Notes under the pieces: generated by a model
What the model was told of the DNA's origin: nothing
Seen by the model: only the letters and a program-made list of their open reading frames with translations
Database searches by the model: none
Translations under genes and position numbers: made by a program
Source of the DNA: Isoetes taiwanensis
Taxonomy: Eukaryota > Streptophyta > Lycopodiopsida > Isoetales > Isoetaceae
Assembly (NCBI GenBank): GCA_021234155.1
Contig: JAJEKV010000033.1
Location: 9,701,641-9,765,640, forward strand
DNA length: 64,000 nt
Reading direction: 5' to 3'
Part shown: piece by piece, positions 11,227 to 22,637 of the stretch
Position numbering within the stretch: position 1 is the first letter of the stretch
Layout: every line of letters begins with the position of its first letter

Positions 11227-12396
11227 TCACGTGACATAAGGACAATTGCATAAAGTGCACGGGGCGCATACACAGTAGCATGCCTTATCTCGGCGGAGCT
11301 GTTCTCGAGCCTCTTTGGGAATGGACTGTAAGAGGTTCCGAACTTCCTTACCGACATTGTTCGGTTTATCGGGCATGCTGAAGGTGACTTTCTTTTCCTG
11401 GCGGCCATAAGAGTTCTGCTGAGAGGGCCCTAGACTTGGCGAGCGGGGTTTGTAAGGTGTGGACGGCCGGTAGGGCGAAGTACTGGCGGGAGGAGCGGAT
11501 ACCCGGTTCTTTGGTGTGTCCTCCTCGAGGCTCAATGCTTTAGCCTCAGCCTCCGCAACTGATTTCGGGTCTATGGCCTTAACCATTCGTTTAATTGAGG
11601 GGGCCAACCCTTCAATGTAACCCTCCACCGCCCTCTTTTCATTCATACCTGGTACATACAGCCTCAGGCGCATAAATTCATCAGTGTAAGCCTGAACCGA
11701 CATACCCTTCTGCTCTAACCTATAGAAGGTCTGAATTTGTTGGCATTTGTGCACACGAGGCACATAATGCGACTTAAAAGCTTTAGCAAACTTCTTAAAC
11801 TTGCATCTGCTTCTATCCACCAAATACGGGCAGCTCTTGTAAGGTTTGTGGTGGCAACCTTTCCTGTATCCTTTTCTGTCATGCCATAGGACTTCCCAAA
11901 TTCCTTCATTTCGGCCCAATCGGGGACTCGTGATTCGATCCGCCTCTAGATTTCCCATCAAACTGGGCCAGTTTCCTATTCTTCCATATACTAGTTATGG
12001 CTGTATCAACCGTCTTGCGGTATTCCTTATCCCGGCGCTTTGCATGGTCACCAGCTGATACCGACGACTCAAAAGACGCAGAAGTGGCTGATTGGGAGGA
12101 GGTGGCGCTATTCCTAGAGGAACTCCGACGACGTTTAGAACGGGGTCCCTCCTCGTGCGCATACTGTGGCTGGTTTGGTGGAGATGAAAGCTTTGTGTAG
12201 GTGGACTTGGCGGTAGCGGAGGTAACTCCGGTCCGTCTTCTTGTGTACGCTGTGGTGGGTTGGCATGCAACACATAAGCCTGTAATTCGACTAACTGTCT
12301 TTTCATTAACATCAGTTCCTGTTCAGGTGTTAGTCTACTGGCATTGGAGGGCGTCTGCCAGGCGGCGTTGCGTGCACCGTCTATATCGAGCATAAA
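11227..12396 (-). pseudogene. gag (capsid/nucleocapsid), frameshifted
   Basis: Starts near 12393 with MLDIDGARNAAWQTP. A Pro-rich linker follows (ELPPLPPSPP), the frame shifts near 12170, and the capsid-like region continues at 11961-11227. That region holds a retrotrans_gag motif (TFYRLEQKGMSVQAYTDEFM, then EGYIEGLAPSIKRMV) and a Ser/Pro-rich stretch. A zinc-knuckle-like remnant sits near 11260-11285, with Cys residues and a final NCPYV, but its spacing is spoilt by small indels. Gag forms the virus-like particle that packages element RNA. It is placed directly upstream of protease, as in other chromoviruses. Confidence 0.8.
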
Positions 12397-12607
12397 GAAG
12401 ATATAAGCAGAATTATAATACATAAAGTCTCACAAAAATATCATTTTGGATAGGGTAGGAAGAGAATACAAGAAATAGATACAATGGCAAAGATCCTTAT
12501 TACAAGAGAAAACTGTCATTTCATTAAAGTTCCATAGCTTAGTACTGCCAAAAGTTGATACAAGAGTATGATACAAGGACAAACACGATACAGCGGAGAC
12601 TTGAAGT

Positions 12608-13144
12608 TCAACTCATATACAGCATAAAAAAAAAATAAAACTGAAGAGACCGGGCCTCGGGGTTCGCAAATGGATACAAGATTGAGTAGCGAACACTTTC
12701 ACGTACAGCCCTAACGAGCTTGTAACGTGCCCAGGCCTGGACTATAACAGGTTGGTAATCTAGCGTTGGGCTAATGATAAGGAGATTAAAAAGCCTCCTT
12801 AATGCATAGAAGATTTGCCACAGGTGGTCGTTGACATCCTCGAAAGCTTCGTGCCTGGACATGTCCCAATAGTCCCATGTGCGGCGAAGAGTTTGCTTCA
12901 GGTCCTCGTAGGCTCGTTCCCTGAGAATGTTAACTATCTCCATCCCCTTGGCTGGATCATAGGGCTCCCCTGATGGCGCGGGTTCCATCTCGTAACCTTC
13001 GTCCCATTCGGGGTATTCCCCATACCTTTGGCCATAGTCCTGGTCGGGCGGCCCTGGGTCATCCCTCCTTATCAGGTCTGTAATTCTCTCTTCATATTCT
13101 TCGAGTGTTTCTTCTGCAAGACGGTAGAAACGAATATAGAACAT
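12608..13144 (-). CDS. Extra retrotransposon ORF X3, unknown
   Basis: A 178-codon frame, rich in Asp, Glu, Arg and Tyr, between ORF X2 and gag on the element's sense strand. It contains EETLEEYEERITDLIRRDDP, a Pro/Gly/Glu-rich middle, then a helix-rich part (LWQIFYALRRLFNLLIISP). I recognise no family. It has no internal stop, unlike gag and pol around it, but its Met lies at the left edge of a longer open stretch and the true start is uncertain. It could be a C-terminal part of ORF X2 separated by frameshift. Confidence 0.45.
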   Translation of the reverse strand: MFYIRFYRLAEETLEEYEERITDLIRRDDPGPPDQDYGQRYGEYPEWDEGYEMEPAPSGEPYDPAKGMEIVNILRERAYEDLKQTLRRTWDYWDMSRHEAFEDVNDHLWQIFYALRRLFNLLIISPTLDYQPVIVQAWARYKLVRAVRESVRYSILYPFANPEARSLQFYFFFMLYMS

Positions 13145-13334
13145 TGAACAATTTCGTTATGCCCTAACTCTAATAGATAGATGAACGCATCATGGAAGAG
13201 AACAATTTTAATTGTATTCATTGAGACAATAGTCACAATTGATAAGGAGATGGTATATCATAACTATAGAATGGCTAAAGAAATTGCCAAACCAAAATTC
13301 TACATCTAGACGCAATACAAAATGCGTAATACAA

Positions 13335-14722
13335 TTATCTAAAAGCTAGGTCCCCCCTGGAGGTGGTGGCGGCGGTCGGTGTCGTAGCAGAGTCACCCCT
13401 GGGTCTACTGTGGCAGCCGCAATGGAGGCAACCTCTGGCGGATAGGCAACAGCCAATGGGGCTGCCGTAAGGAGCTTCATGCTCATCCAGGGTGCAATGT
13501 CTTGTCCCAAGGCCGTCAGGGCAAGATCCCGTCATACGAGTACATAAGTGAACGTACGATAGGGAAGCTTCTTGTGCCCGGCCAATGTGGAGAGAGCACG
13601 GAGGGTCCACCATGAAGCTTTAGCCTCTGGCCCTAAATCTCGGGCTATAAAAAGAACTTGCCCCTGTCGAAAAGCTGATAGGAAGAAACGAGTAAGGTGG
13701 TTTCCCAATACCTTCCCTTGCGGGGTCTCGGACGTGGCCACCTCCTTGTCTAAGTCCATAGGGACTTCTTCTTCCTTAAGTTCCTGCTGCTCTTCCTTTA
13801 AATGAGCAGGATTATGGTATAGATCCTCTCCCTCCTCATCCGAACCGGAGGGAACCTCGACCATATTAATATTTGGGACATGAGGTCCCATAGCTGTAAA
13901 GGCATCCGGTGAGGGCTGAGAGGCCGGATCCTGCATCACCAGTTCCCGAAGCCGTAGCAAAGTCTCAGCCAGCTCTATGGTCTCCTGGTGGAACTGGAGT
14001 AACTGCTGCACCTCCGGGGGAAGCTCAATAGAAGCGAAGTCGATGAAATCATCCATACAGTACTCCGCTAGCTCATAGAGTACATGGTCCTTACGCCGGC
14101 GTTTAAATCCGGCCACCATGTGATAGGTCCAGATGATATCATCCAAGAGAAGATATTCTTGCCCTTGGTGATACACAACTGGAAGGGCGTCTAGCCCTGA
14201 CAAGCGTGCAGCTTGCTCCCGGCGTGGTGGCATCTCCTCTGCCAACTGTTTCCAACGGGCGAAGTCACCCATGCCTATATGCTCATCTTCTCCCTCCTCG
14301 GAAGATTCAGGAAGTTTGCCTTTCTCTGCAGGCAAAGTCTCATCCTCAACATATTGATCCATGAGGATGGCTAGGGCGAAAGCGACTTCAAGATATTGTC
14401 GCCCCTGATGCTGCACAATAGGCAGGTGCTTGCCCTATCTAAGCTTCCTTTCAGCACATCATACGCGTGGGTGTCACCCCCTAACATATCCCGGACTACC
14501 TCCCGTTCTAGATACAACTGGGGAGGATCCCCAAGAGGAACACACAAAGGGAAGCATCTCCTCTGTGTAAAACTCTAGGAATCTGGCATAGTCTGGGTGT
14601 CGCTGCATATTAGTGATGAGATCAAGGCGCTGACATAGCAAGGGGTGCAACAGGTCGAAGGGCACTTGCGGATCCCAGTGTTCTCCGTCTTGGTACCATG
14701 CAAGTAAGTCGATGGCTGCCAT
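13335..14722 (-). pseudogene. Extra retrotransposon ORF X2, unknown, frameshifted
   Basis: Probably starts at about 14722 with MAAIDLLAWYQDGEHWDPQ, just after a (CTTCC)n-like stretch. It shifts phase near 14550 and again near 14410, then runs as a 294-codon frame (13532-14416). The latter is acidic (SSEEGEDEHIG, SGSDEEGEDLYHN). Two related phrases, HQGRQYLEVAFA and HQGQEYLLLDDI, suggest an internal duplication. No known domain seen. Its sense orientation and position before gag suggest an element-encoded accessory protein. Function unknown. Confidence 0.4.
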
Positions 14723-15694
14723 GGCGCTGGAAGGAAGGAAGGAAGGAAGGAAGAAACTTTTAATGTCCACGGAACCCAATCGGGTTATGGGACCACAAGT
14801 ACAAGACGGGACCGAAGTCCCTAACCAGAACAAGGGCCGAAGCCCACAGAATAAAACATAATCACCATGGCCCAGATTAAAAACCACCTGGGAAAAAACT
14901 GTTGCCAGGATGACTACACATCCAAAAATCCATGCTATTGCAAGAAGCAATAAGCATACCTCCAACAGACAAGACTTCACCAAACGCCTCCGAACCGTAA
15001 CCTCTTCACCGCTGTGTGCTGGAAAACAGACGCCCCCAACGCCAATCGCCCAGACGCTCAGGGAAGGCGGCGCTCAGAGAAACCGCTCAGGGAAATCGCC
15101 CAGTGAAGGTGCCTCCTCACCAAAACGCTCCACCGATCCAGGCATGCTCAGCGATACGCCAGCACGCACGCGCTCACCGGCTCACCGCCATCCATCATCT
15201 GCGCCTCCCAGCGCCCATCCACATCGCGCCCGGACAACCCACGAGCGCCCCAAAGGCCAGTGGCCCGGCCGGGCAAAGGCCAGCAAAGCTCTGGGGGAAA
15301 GAGTTAGAAGGAAGGGAGGAGGAAGGAAGAAAAACAGATATAACAAATGAAATGAAACTTTGAAGATCCTTTTTAACCCCTTTTATTTATGCTGACGTCA
15401 GCATTTTCGTACTTAATACTAATTAAAAGGTTCTTAATACAAAATAAAAAGTTTTTATTAAATATCAAAAAAAAAAAAAAAAAAAAAAAAAAAATTACAA
15501 TGTGAAACCCCCGCAAAATGTGCTAAGGATGCTCCCAGAATCTAGCGGGCGAGGGCTAAATCCTTAGGCATTATGGTGACCCTCTTCGTGGTCGGCGCAA
15601 AGATTGGCATCACCAAAGAGTGCCACCGGATAAGCCTCCGCGAGCCTCTTGGGAGCCAAGATGGCAAAAGTGCAGGCGGAGGTCGGTTTTGAAC
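14723..15694. other. Retrotransposon leader between ORFs X1 and X2
   Basis: No coding frame on the element's sense strand that I trust. It contains GGAAG repeats (about 14728-14752) and a 28-nt A-run at 15467-15494. The A-run could mark the 3' tail of a small plus-strand retroposon inserted into the leader, but I found no duplicated target site. Confidence 0.45.
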
Positions 15695-16768
15695 TCACGG
15701 GCAATCTCCCAAACCAACCAACGAAGGGGAGCTTCCCGTGTCGAGAAGTTGGGTTGACTTCGAAAACTTATGGATCTCGTAAAGGCGGCGGTGCTGGTGG
15801 TACGGTGGGGTTTCCTCGTGGGCGCGGGGTTTGGGGCGGCCCCTTTGTGCGAGCCGCGGTCTTGGCCCCAACAACCGGTGGGACGCATCCACCGCTCGCC
15901 CCCCGGCGGAGCTCACGTTCTTCCCAAAAGCCCCGACAGTCCTCAGCTTTTCCTTGTATTGGCTGCCGGACTTTCGGGCGACGGACTTCCTCCGGTGCTT
16001 CACAGTCGTATGCTCTGTTGGTGTTGGGCCCTGCCCACTCCCGGATGCCCCTTCCCCCTGCGGGTTCGGCTGCTCTTGCCGAGCTTTCTCCTCCTTCTCC
16101 CGTTGGATCCTCTCCTGCTCGTCCTTAAACTCCTGGGCTCTCCTGAGGTCTTCCTCAACTTCCCGGTACCGACGCTCTACGATGCGGCGTAGGAGCTCGG
16201 CGTGGTACCGGTTGGGCCGCTGGCTCATATCAATCTGAATTGTTATTAAGTAATCTATGCTGATATCAGGGATCCCCCCCCATATGAAACTGTGGGAATC
16301 CTCATCCCATCGGTATGGTGGAATCTCGATAGCCCTGCCATCTATGACGGCGACTCCATCCCCCAGATACCGATACTCCCTACCTCGAGCCGCCGTATCG
16401 GCTCGCTCTATCTCCCTTTGGTCATCTTCCCTGGCCAAGTTTCGGATACGGTCGGCCTCCTTCCGTATGTCCTCCTCCTCGGTGTGGCCTTCACATTTGG
16501 GAGGATAAAACTTTATTAACATCATGACCAAGTCAGGTTGCTCGGCCATGGTGTAAGGAAGCTGGCGGAGGTTCAATCGGATTAGAAACGGCTCGGAGAA
16601 ATGGTAGATGGGATAGGGAATCCTATCGTTGTTCTCGAACCGGTTCACCAACTCATCCAGAAGTATGTCGATGAAGGCCGGGTCAGTAGCCATATGCCGG
16701 GCGATCAAGGCATAGATCTCGGCTATAGTAAGGGTAGTGGGGTCCACAGTATTCTTGGTGTTGGCCAT
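15695..16768 (-). CDS. Extra retrotransposon ORF X1, unknown
   Basis: A 357-codon frame, the first long one after the PBS. It starts MANTKNTVDPTTLTIAEIYA, has a helix-rich N-terminal 200 residues, then a charged coiled-coil-like stretch (about 195-235, RRIVERRYREVEEDLRRAQE followed by EKEEKARQEQ). A Gly/Ser/Pro linker and a basic C-terminus (KHRRKSVARKSG) follow. The last 80 residues look unlike the rest and may be read in a shifted phase. I recognise no domain. A Gag-like or RNA-binding role would fit a basic tail after a coiled coil, but that is a guess. Chromoviruses normally place gag first. Confidence 0.45.
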   Translation of the reverse strand: MANTKNTVDPTTLTIAEIYALIARHMATDPAFIDILLDELVNRFENNDRIPYPIYHFSEPFLIRLNLRQLPYTMAEQPDLVMMLIKFYPPKCEGHTEEEDIRKEADRIRNLAREDDQREIERADTAARGREYRYLGDGVAVIDGRAIEIPPYRWDEDSHSFIWGGIPDISIDYLITIQIDMSQRPNRYHAELLRRIVERRYREVEEDLRRAQEFKDEQERIQREKEEKARQEQPNPQGEGASGSGQGPTPTEHTTVKHRRKSVARKSGSQYKEKLRTVGAFGKNVSSAGGRAVDASHRLLGPRPRLAQRGRPKPRAHEETPPYHQHRRLYEIHKFSKSTQLLDTGSSPSLVGLGDCP

Positions 16769-17505
16769 GGCTTATGGCGCTGAGGTCTAGAAGAACAGGC
16801 GGTAGGGCGCTTGCGGCTAGGGAAGCGGAGGTGCGCTTAGGGTTAGCGAGGAACTAGGGGTGAACAAGCAAGGTCGTCCGGGGCTATGGTGTGTCGGATC
16901 CGCGGTAGGAAGTTACCAAGGCAAGGCGGAGATAATAACTATAACGGCCGGCTAACTTTTAAAATTTTAAAATTTTTCTTATTAACTTTTTATCTTTTTT
17001 TTTTTATTATAAAATATTTATACGGCGGGAATACGCGGAGAACTACGGTCGGGCAAGCCGGCATTCTACGCCAGCCCCCACCCGACCGGGCGGGTTGACT
17101 TTCGCCCGGGTTGACTCAAGGACGAGACGATTCGGCGCCGACAAACATTTTCGGCTCTCCCACCGACCGCAGGCGACAAAATTCAATGGGCCCGAAGTTG
17201 ACTTTTTCGGGCCTTTTCGTGACCATTTTTCCGCCAAATGGCAATCCCTAGGGGTATTTGGGGTACGCCCGATCCAATGGAACCACTTTCTTCTTCTTCT
17301 GAACTATCTATAAAATTTTATAACCCCTCCAAACTTGGGGCCTTCAGTCGCCCTAACTTCTTTAAACCTACAATTTCTTACTTTAACCTAACACAAAGCC
17401 AAACATCAAAGAGGACTAAGCAACACACTAGATTAGCCTCCTCCTAACTACCGAACTAACGAGTTAGGGTTTGGTCAGTGCTATGATTTCGAGCAATGAA
17501 ATCAC
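16769..17505. other. Retrotransposon 5' leader
   Basis: From the start of ORF X1 to the PBS. No coding sequence seen. An A/T-rich stretch at about 16960-17015 interrupts GC-rich sequence. It would be the untranslated leader of the element RNA and may hold a packaging signal. Confidence 0.55.
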
Positions 17506-17518
17506 GGCTCTGATACCA
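17506..17518 (-). other. Primer-binding site, initiator Met-tRNA
   Basis: On the minus strand TGGTATCAGAGCC lies 1 nt inside the 5' LTR end (..CCGCA|G|TGG). It is complementary to the 3' end of plant initiator Met tRNA, the usual primer for Ty3/gypsy minus-strand DNA synthesis. Confidence 0.93.
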
Positions 17519-17519
17519 C

Positions 17520-19049
17520 TGCGGACGCCCCCGAATATATACGACCCCTACCGTATACATGTCGGGACTTTCCCTCCCATGGCGACCATCTCGCCATGAG
17601 TGGCCCTCCGTCCCGACCGGGCCATCTACGTAGAGATGCTCGAAAGTGAAGGACACGGAGGTATCATTCGCCCACGCCGATGGGCTCCTAACGTGCGGAA
17701 GCATGAATACAAGGGTTAGCTCACAAAGATAAATCATTTATATAAATAACCACCACGAAGGGTGGCGCATCATCCAAATACCAACGGCAAAGAATATGCA
17801 TCTAAACCTAAGAAAACACCCCAAACCCCGTGTTCTACCCGATTCGAGACTCGATGGACCGACGGCTCGGCCTCAAGAGGTCGGCAGACGCAGGTATAAC
17901 CCGGGCGTTATCTGGCATAGAACATCGGCTAGGGTTGTCCACTCCATCCGCCCCTCCTGTGCACACTTTGCGGATGGGTCGATCCACGCTTATGGCTTCG
18001 CTATAGCCTTGGGAGACGCAAACTCAAGGTATCACCTTTTTGAGTCTACTCGGGGGGTTCATGACGCCCGGGTCCGATGAGGCAGTCGGGAAGCGCCCCT
18101 TCTAGGATCACGGTGGTTCCATGGGTGAGCTAGAGAATACGTGCGCATCGGCGACCCCGCATCCGTGCAGAGCTTACTCACCCTAAATCTACTCAAAGTG
18201 CAAGAGATGCCGTCGACGGATCACACCTCTACACCCGGGAGTGTCGGACCCATACCCGGCCCTCTACGTGACCCGGCTATCGGGCCTAGCCCAGCTTGTA
18301 GGAGTCTCGGGAGCCTTTTTATGTTCATGCAAGACCCCACCCCCACTTCACCTGCTGCGTCCCTTCTGCGGTGCTAAGCCGGACCATAGCGTCTCTGACC
18401 GATGGTCTCTTGTACACAGGCCGCATCTAATGGGAATATTACGAGGGCTCTATCTAGGAGCATACTATCATACTTGAGCTCAGAGGTCTCTACCCCCCCC
18501 CCTTTAAACCCCCTGTTACCACGTAAGGGTTAATTTCAACAAAGGCAACCAGCAAAGAGTACTACAGTACTATCCTACAAATCACAAGCTAAACTACTAC
18601 TAACCTGTGTTTCGGCTGGAACCGTTATCGTGGGGTGTTTCCATAGTGCTGTAAGTAGGGTGGCAGCGACAGCTAGTGGTTGTTCAGTGATTTGGGGAGG
18701 TCAGCAACAGTCTTTGGGCGCTCAACTGCTCCTTGGGCGCTCAACTGGTTCGATTTTTGGTTGATATGGGGGTGGTGATCCACCTTAATGGATCCAATTA
18801 GTATTCACCATGCTGGCCAATCGAGTTTGGCCAGGTGGCGTCCTCCCAAACCATAATTAGCCTAATTATCCTTTTTAAATATTAATTCCTTAATTATAGG
18901 TTATTATCCTTAATAATTAAATTAGCATAGCTAATTAAATCCCTTTTTGGTCAACCCCCTAGATTACCATACTCCAGGGTGGCGTATCTATACTGGGTGA
19001 CATGTCAATGTATTCATACGTATAGCGTATAACTACTTGGAACGTCACA
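17520..19049 (-). repeat. 5' LTR
   Basis: About 1530 bp, bounded TG...CA on the element strand (TGTGACGTTCC at the 19049 side, CCGCA at the 17520 side). It is the complete copy; its U5-side 160 bp are missing from the left LTR. It lacks about 100 bp present in the left copy near 6450-6545. Its outer edge touches LINE sequence with no gap. Confidence 0.92.
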
Positions 19050-20878
19050 GCAGTTGCTGACAATGTGGTGCAAGGTCTCCGCATGGGTGATGGGTCGCAA
19101 CAGGTTTGCAGTCAATTTGCGGATGATACATTCCTCTTTCTTCATGCAGATGAGTCCAATCTCCAGGCAGCCAAGAATATTTTGGATGCCTTTTCTTTAG
19201 CTTCAGGGTGCTTGCTTAACTGGTCGAAGTGCTCGGCCATGTGGATACTGGAGAAACCTCCTCCTGCGTGGTTGAGTCAGTTTCCCTGGGCTCTTACACC
19301 GCCACACACAGCTGCCAAACTGTTAGGCATACCATTTGGCTTGGACATTAATGCTAGGGCAATTTGGGTGGAGACATTACAGAATCTTAAGCAGCATCTG
19401 AACTGGTAGAGGGGAAGTAAACTCACCATGGCTGGTAGGATTCTGGTAGCCAAGTCAGTGCTCTGTAGCACTCATATTTACGTAGCCTCCTGCATACTTG
19501 CGCCAGAAAGTGTGGTTAAGGAGTTGGATGACACCATTCGTAATTTTGTTTGGGGAGGAAATGAGGAGGGGGCTACAGTGAAGATCGCATGGTGGAAGTG
19601 TGTGCATCCCAGAAAGGCGGGGGGCTTAGGTATGCTTGATGTGTCATTGCACACGAAAGTTCTGGTGTCGAAATTCATCTGGTAGTTGTTGCACGAGCAA
19701 CAATCCCCAGGTTTGGCTCTGTTGGCACAGTCTCTTTGCCACTCTATTGTGTTTAGGAAGCCGGCAATTCCGGCTCAGTTGCCGTGGGCTCTATTTGAGG
19801 ATTTGCAGCCATTCCCTCATGCTTCGCCTTTTCTTAAGGGTCTCCTGAAGGCCTGGAAGGTGGTCAAGGTTTTCTTTTCATTGGACCCTAGCAGGTGTAT
19901 GGTAGCCTCATCGCCCTTTCTCTGGGTACCCTTGGATTCTGCATCCCCCTTAACCTCTTCCCTACACCCTGGTACTCAGCGCCGATGGATTGCTGCAGGG
20001 GTAACATCCATCCATGACTGGTATTGGGAGGGTCATCTGGCGCCGTGGGAGTTTTTTAGGGAATGATTTGGCCTTCAGCGGTGGGACATACAGACTTGGG
20101 CCAGAATTGCTAATGCTATTCCATTGCAGTTGTCTTCTCAAGTCAACCGTGTTTGGAAGTCGCATAGTGGACTTGATGCATCTCAGTTTGTAGCATCGGC
20201 TTATGGGCTTCTAGCACTTCAGGATACGTTGCCGCCTTCGGATAAGTGGTTGCTTAAGCTTCCAGGGAGTAAGTGGCCCGCCATGTGGAAGTGGGCGTGG
20301 AATACATTGCCTTCTCCTAAAATCCGTACCCTTTTGTGGCAGATCTTGCACCGTAGCCTCAGATTGAATGTCCGAGTCCACAGGTTCAAGCCTCAGGTAG
20401 CGGAAACATGCCCTTTATGTGGGAGGCGTCGAGAGACCATTGAGCACTGCTTTGTCCTATGCACAGAGGTAGGGGCAACTTGGTCCTGGGTGAGAGCCCT
20501 CTTTGGGTCTTCACCACTGTGCAGTCAGAAGATTCTCTTGGGAGTCTTTCCTAGCAGTTGGCCAGTGGCCAAGTAGCAGGCGTTCCATTTATACAGAGCT
20601 TGGCTTCTGTGGTTGATTTGGAAAAGACGGAGAGCGAATGTCTTTCAGAATGCAGTGCTTAGCCCTTTTCGGTTGGTTCCGATCTTGAGGCATAAGTTGT
20701 GGCAGGCTTACCAAGTCTCAAGCTTGTCTGGCACAGTTAAGCGGGAAATTTGGTCGACATTCCTACAGATTGTGAATCATGATGGGCACTTCATTTCTTA
20801 GCACCACACTTTATCATTGTACTTGATCGCATTCTAGTGGTTTAATATATTCCTATATTCTTCAAAAAAAAAAAAAAG
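19050..20878 (+). mobile_element. L1-clade LINE ORF2 3' part, 5'-truncated
   Basis: Reads as one plus-strand frame from the RT palm (QFADDTFLFL, FADD at 19116-19127) through the RT thumb region (MAGRILVAKSVLCSTHIYVA, FVWGG) and KIAWWKCVHPRKAGGLGMLD. It ends in the zinc-ribbon-like C-terminal domain (WQILHRSLRLNVRVH, CPLCGRRRETIEHCFVLC) and a stop at 20799-20801. A short 3' UTR (TTTAATATATTCCTATATTC) and an A-tail (20864-20877) follow. Four premature stops break it (TAG 19407, TAG 19683, TGA 20064, TAG 20574), but no frameshift does. The 5' endonuclease half is missing, cut off exactly at the LTR edge. Confidence 0.92.
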
Positions 20879-20924
20879 AGAGCGCATTTTCGATGGTAAA
20901 ATAAATGATTATGCGTTGAGAATA

Positions 20925-20990
20925 CATGCATGCAATGTGTGCATGCATGTAATGTGTGCATGCGTGCAGTGTGTGCATGCATGCAAGGTA
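20925..20990. repeat. TGCATG-rich minisatellite
   Basis: About four imperfect tandem copies of an 18-bp word like TGTGTGCATGCATGCAA. Each contains the self-complementary TGCATGCA, so the stretch can form hairpins. Confidence 0.85.
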
Positions 20991-20995
20991 ATGGT

Positions 20996-22469
20996 TAGGT
21001 TACATAAGCGCAACAATATTATTCTTGATTTCTTGGGAAGGAGTTTTCCATGGGAAATAAGCCTTTTTGTTGTGGTGGATGCGCTTGCACCAGATTGATC
21101 TGAACCGAGGAGCAAAATATTTCCAGGTGGGGGTCAAGTCTTACACCTGGGGTTCTTGTGATGTCTATGCTTTGATGATGGTTTGTAGATTTAATGGATT
21201 GAGGCATGATCTGAATTGAATTAACATAATCAAAGATAGATTCTTGAATGTAAAAGAGAAGGAAGAATAGTGCTTTTAGATTATTATCTGTGGTTTTTAT
21301 ATAATCTTACAGTAGAGATTGATTTTGAATAGCTGAGAAATTGATGAGTTAAACACACATAATTATATTACAGTTGGATGATGTTATTAAATTGTCCTAG
21401 GTTGTTGGTCCTTGAAAGTATATCATGTCGATGATTTAATTGTTCTAGGAGCATGGGATCATACTTACTATTGTCAATGTAGCGTGTTGCTAATGTTTGC
21501 ATTTAATTAAAGGAATTATGATTTATCATATCTCTGATTTGGTTGGCTTAGTAAAGTATAATTACGCGTGCTTATTGTTAAAAACATGTCTTTGGGATGT
21601 ATCATGGTGTGGTTGGTTACCCACTAATATGGCATTATGATTTGCTACACAACTTGGTTGACATTGAGAATCCCTTGTTGAAATATGCTATGATATATTT
21701 TTATGTGAAGTGCTATAATAGTATTGGAATGCTCTGTGATATAATCCTCTGGGGCCGGAGTCTAGGTGCGATGGTCTGGACTCGCGGTTATTGCACAGTG
21801 ATATGTGACTGGTTTATTTGGAACATCGGGCGTTGGTACCTTAGGGTACAATGTCTTGCACAGTTAAGTGGTTCTCCAATGCTGGACGCAGCGTGGATGG
21901 GTGTGTACACACGTGGTTTACCCCGCCTCTATGTCACTGGCCTGATCAGCCGAGTTGACCATGCTCAGACCCAGAGGAATATTGGTTGTTGTCTATGTTG
22001 CCATGGTTGCTAAGTTGTTATTATGTTAATTGGGATGTCTTGTATTGAATTGCAATGGTTGTAGTATGTAGTAGCTATTCATGATTGTGCATTGTAGGAC
22101 ATGCTTGTATGGATTACTAACTTGAGTTTCAGGGGCGAGGCTACGGTAAGGTTAAGTTATTGTTTTTGGACGGATGCATTATGTTGTTGATGCTTAGGCA
22201 TGTCCTAGAACCTCGATCCCCACTTAGTCCCTGTGACTAACCCCATTGTTGATGGTGTAAGCAGACGTGCAAGAGGCTCTGGAGTGTAACTAAGCTTTGG
22301 GAAGGCGATAGTAGGAATTGGATTGCAAATAAATAAACTTGTTGATTATTACAAGAATTGGGTTGAAACTATAATTGCTAAGTTCATGAATGTAGCGTGA
22401 GAATATTATTATTGGTTATGGGGGAATAGTTTTTGGGACCTTGGAATATTGATATAAAGATTAAGTGTT
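20996..22469. other. No gene recognised; possibly LTR body
   Basis: No domain or exon is recognisable. The sequence leads into an LTR 3' end at 22751, so part of it may be the body of that LTR. I could not find the matching LTR start (TGTAACGGGCC) here. Confidence 0.35.
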
Positions 22470-22624
22470 TTTTTTTTTTTTTTTTGAAGAACTGTGTCAT
22501 CAATATATTAAAAGAATGGTAATGTTACAAAGCAAGTGAGGAGGAAGGAGAACTGCCCCAAAGAGACAGCGATACCTCGACACTCCACAACAAACTCACA
22601 GAAAAACTGCAACTCTACTGCTGT
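22470..22624 (-). mobile_element. Short LINE 3'-end insertion
   Basis: Flanked by a perfect 13-bp duplication AAGATTAAGTGTT (22457-22469 and 22625-22637). On the minus strand it ends TTTAATATATTGATGACACA..TTC plus an A-tail (T-run after 22470). This closely resembles the 3' UTR of the LINE at 20840-20878 (TTTAATATATT..TTC-A tail). It is a heavily 5'-truncated L1-type copy of about 155 bp. Confidence 0.82.
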
Positions 22625-22637
22625 AAGATTAAGTGTT

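Larger units (their letters stand above)
5622..19049 (-). mobile_element. Chromovirus-like Ty3/gypsy LTR retrotransposon, degenerate
   Basis: Two direct copies of one LTR flank it (5622-7066 and 17520-19049). The minus-strand PBS lies just inside the right LTR and the PPT just inside the left LTR, so the element reads on the minus strand. Gene order is leader ORFs, gag, protease, RT, RNase H, integrase, chromodomain. The internal part is about 10.45 kb, roughly twice the usual chromovirus length. The excess lies between PBS and gag. Frameshifts and a changed RT catalytic residue make it non-autonomous now. The LTRs differ by many substitutions and small indels and one indel of about 100 bp, so it is not recent. 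The chromodomain places it among chromoviruses. I cannot assign the subclade by eye. Confidence 0.93.

Noticed and set aside
15649-16238. Plus-strand open frames of 135-159 codons
   Set aside because: They lie antisense to ORF X1 in GC-rich sequence and have no family features. They look like shadows of it.
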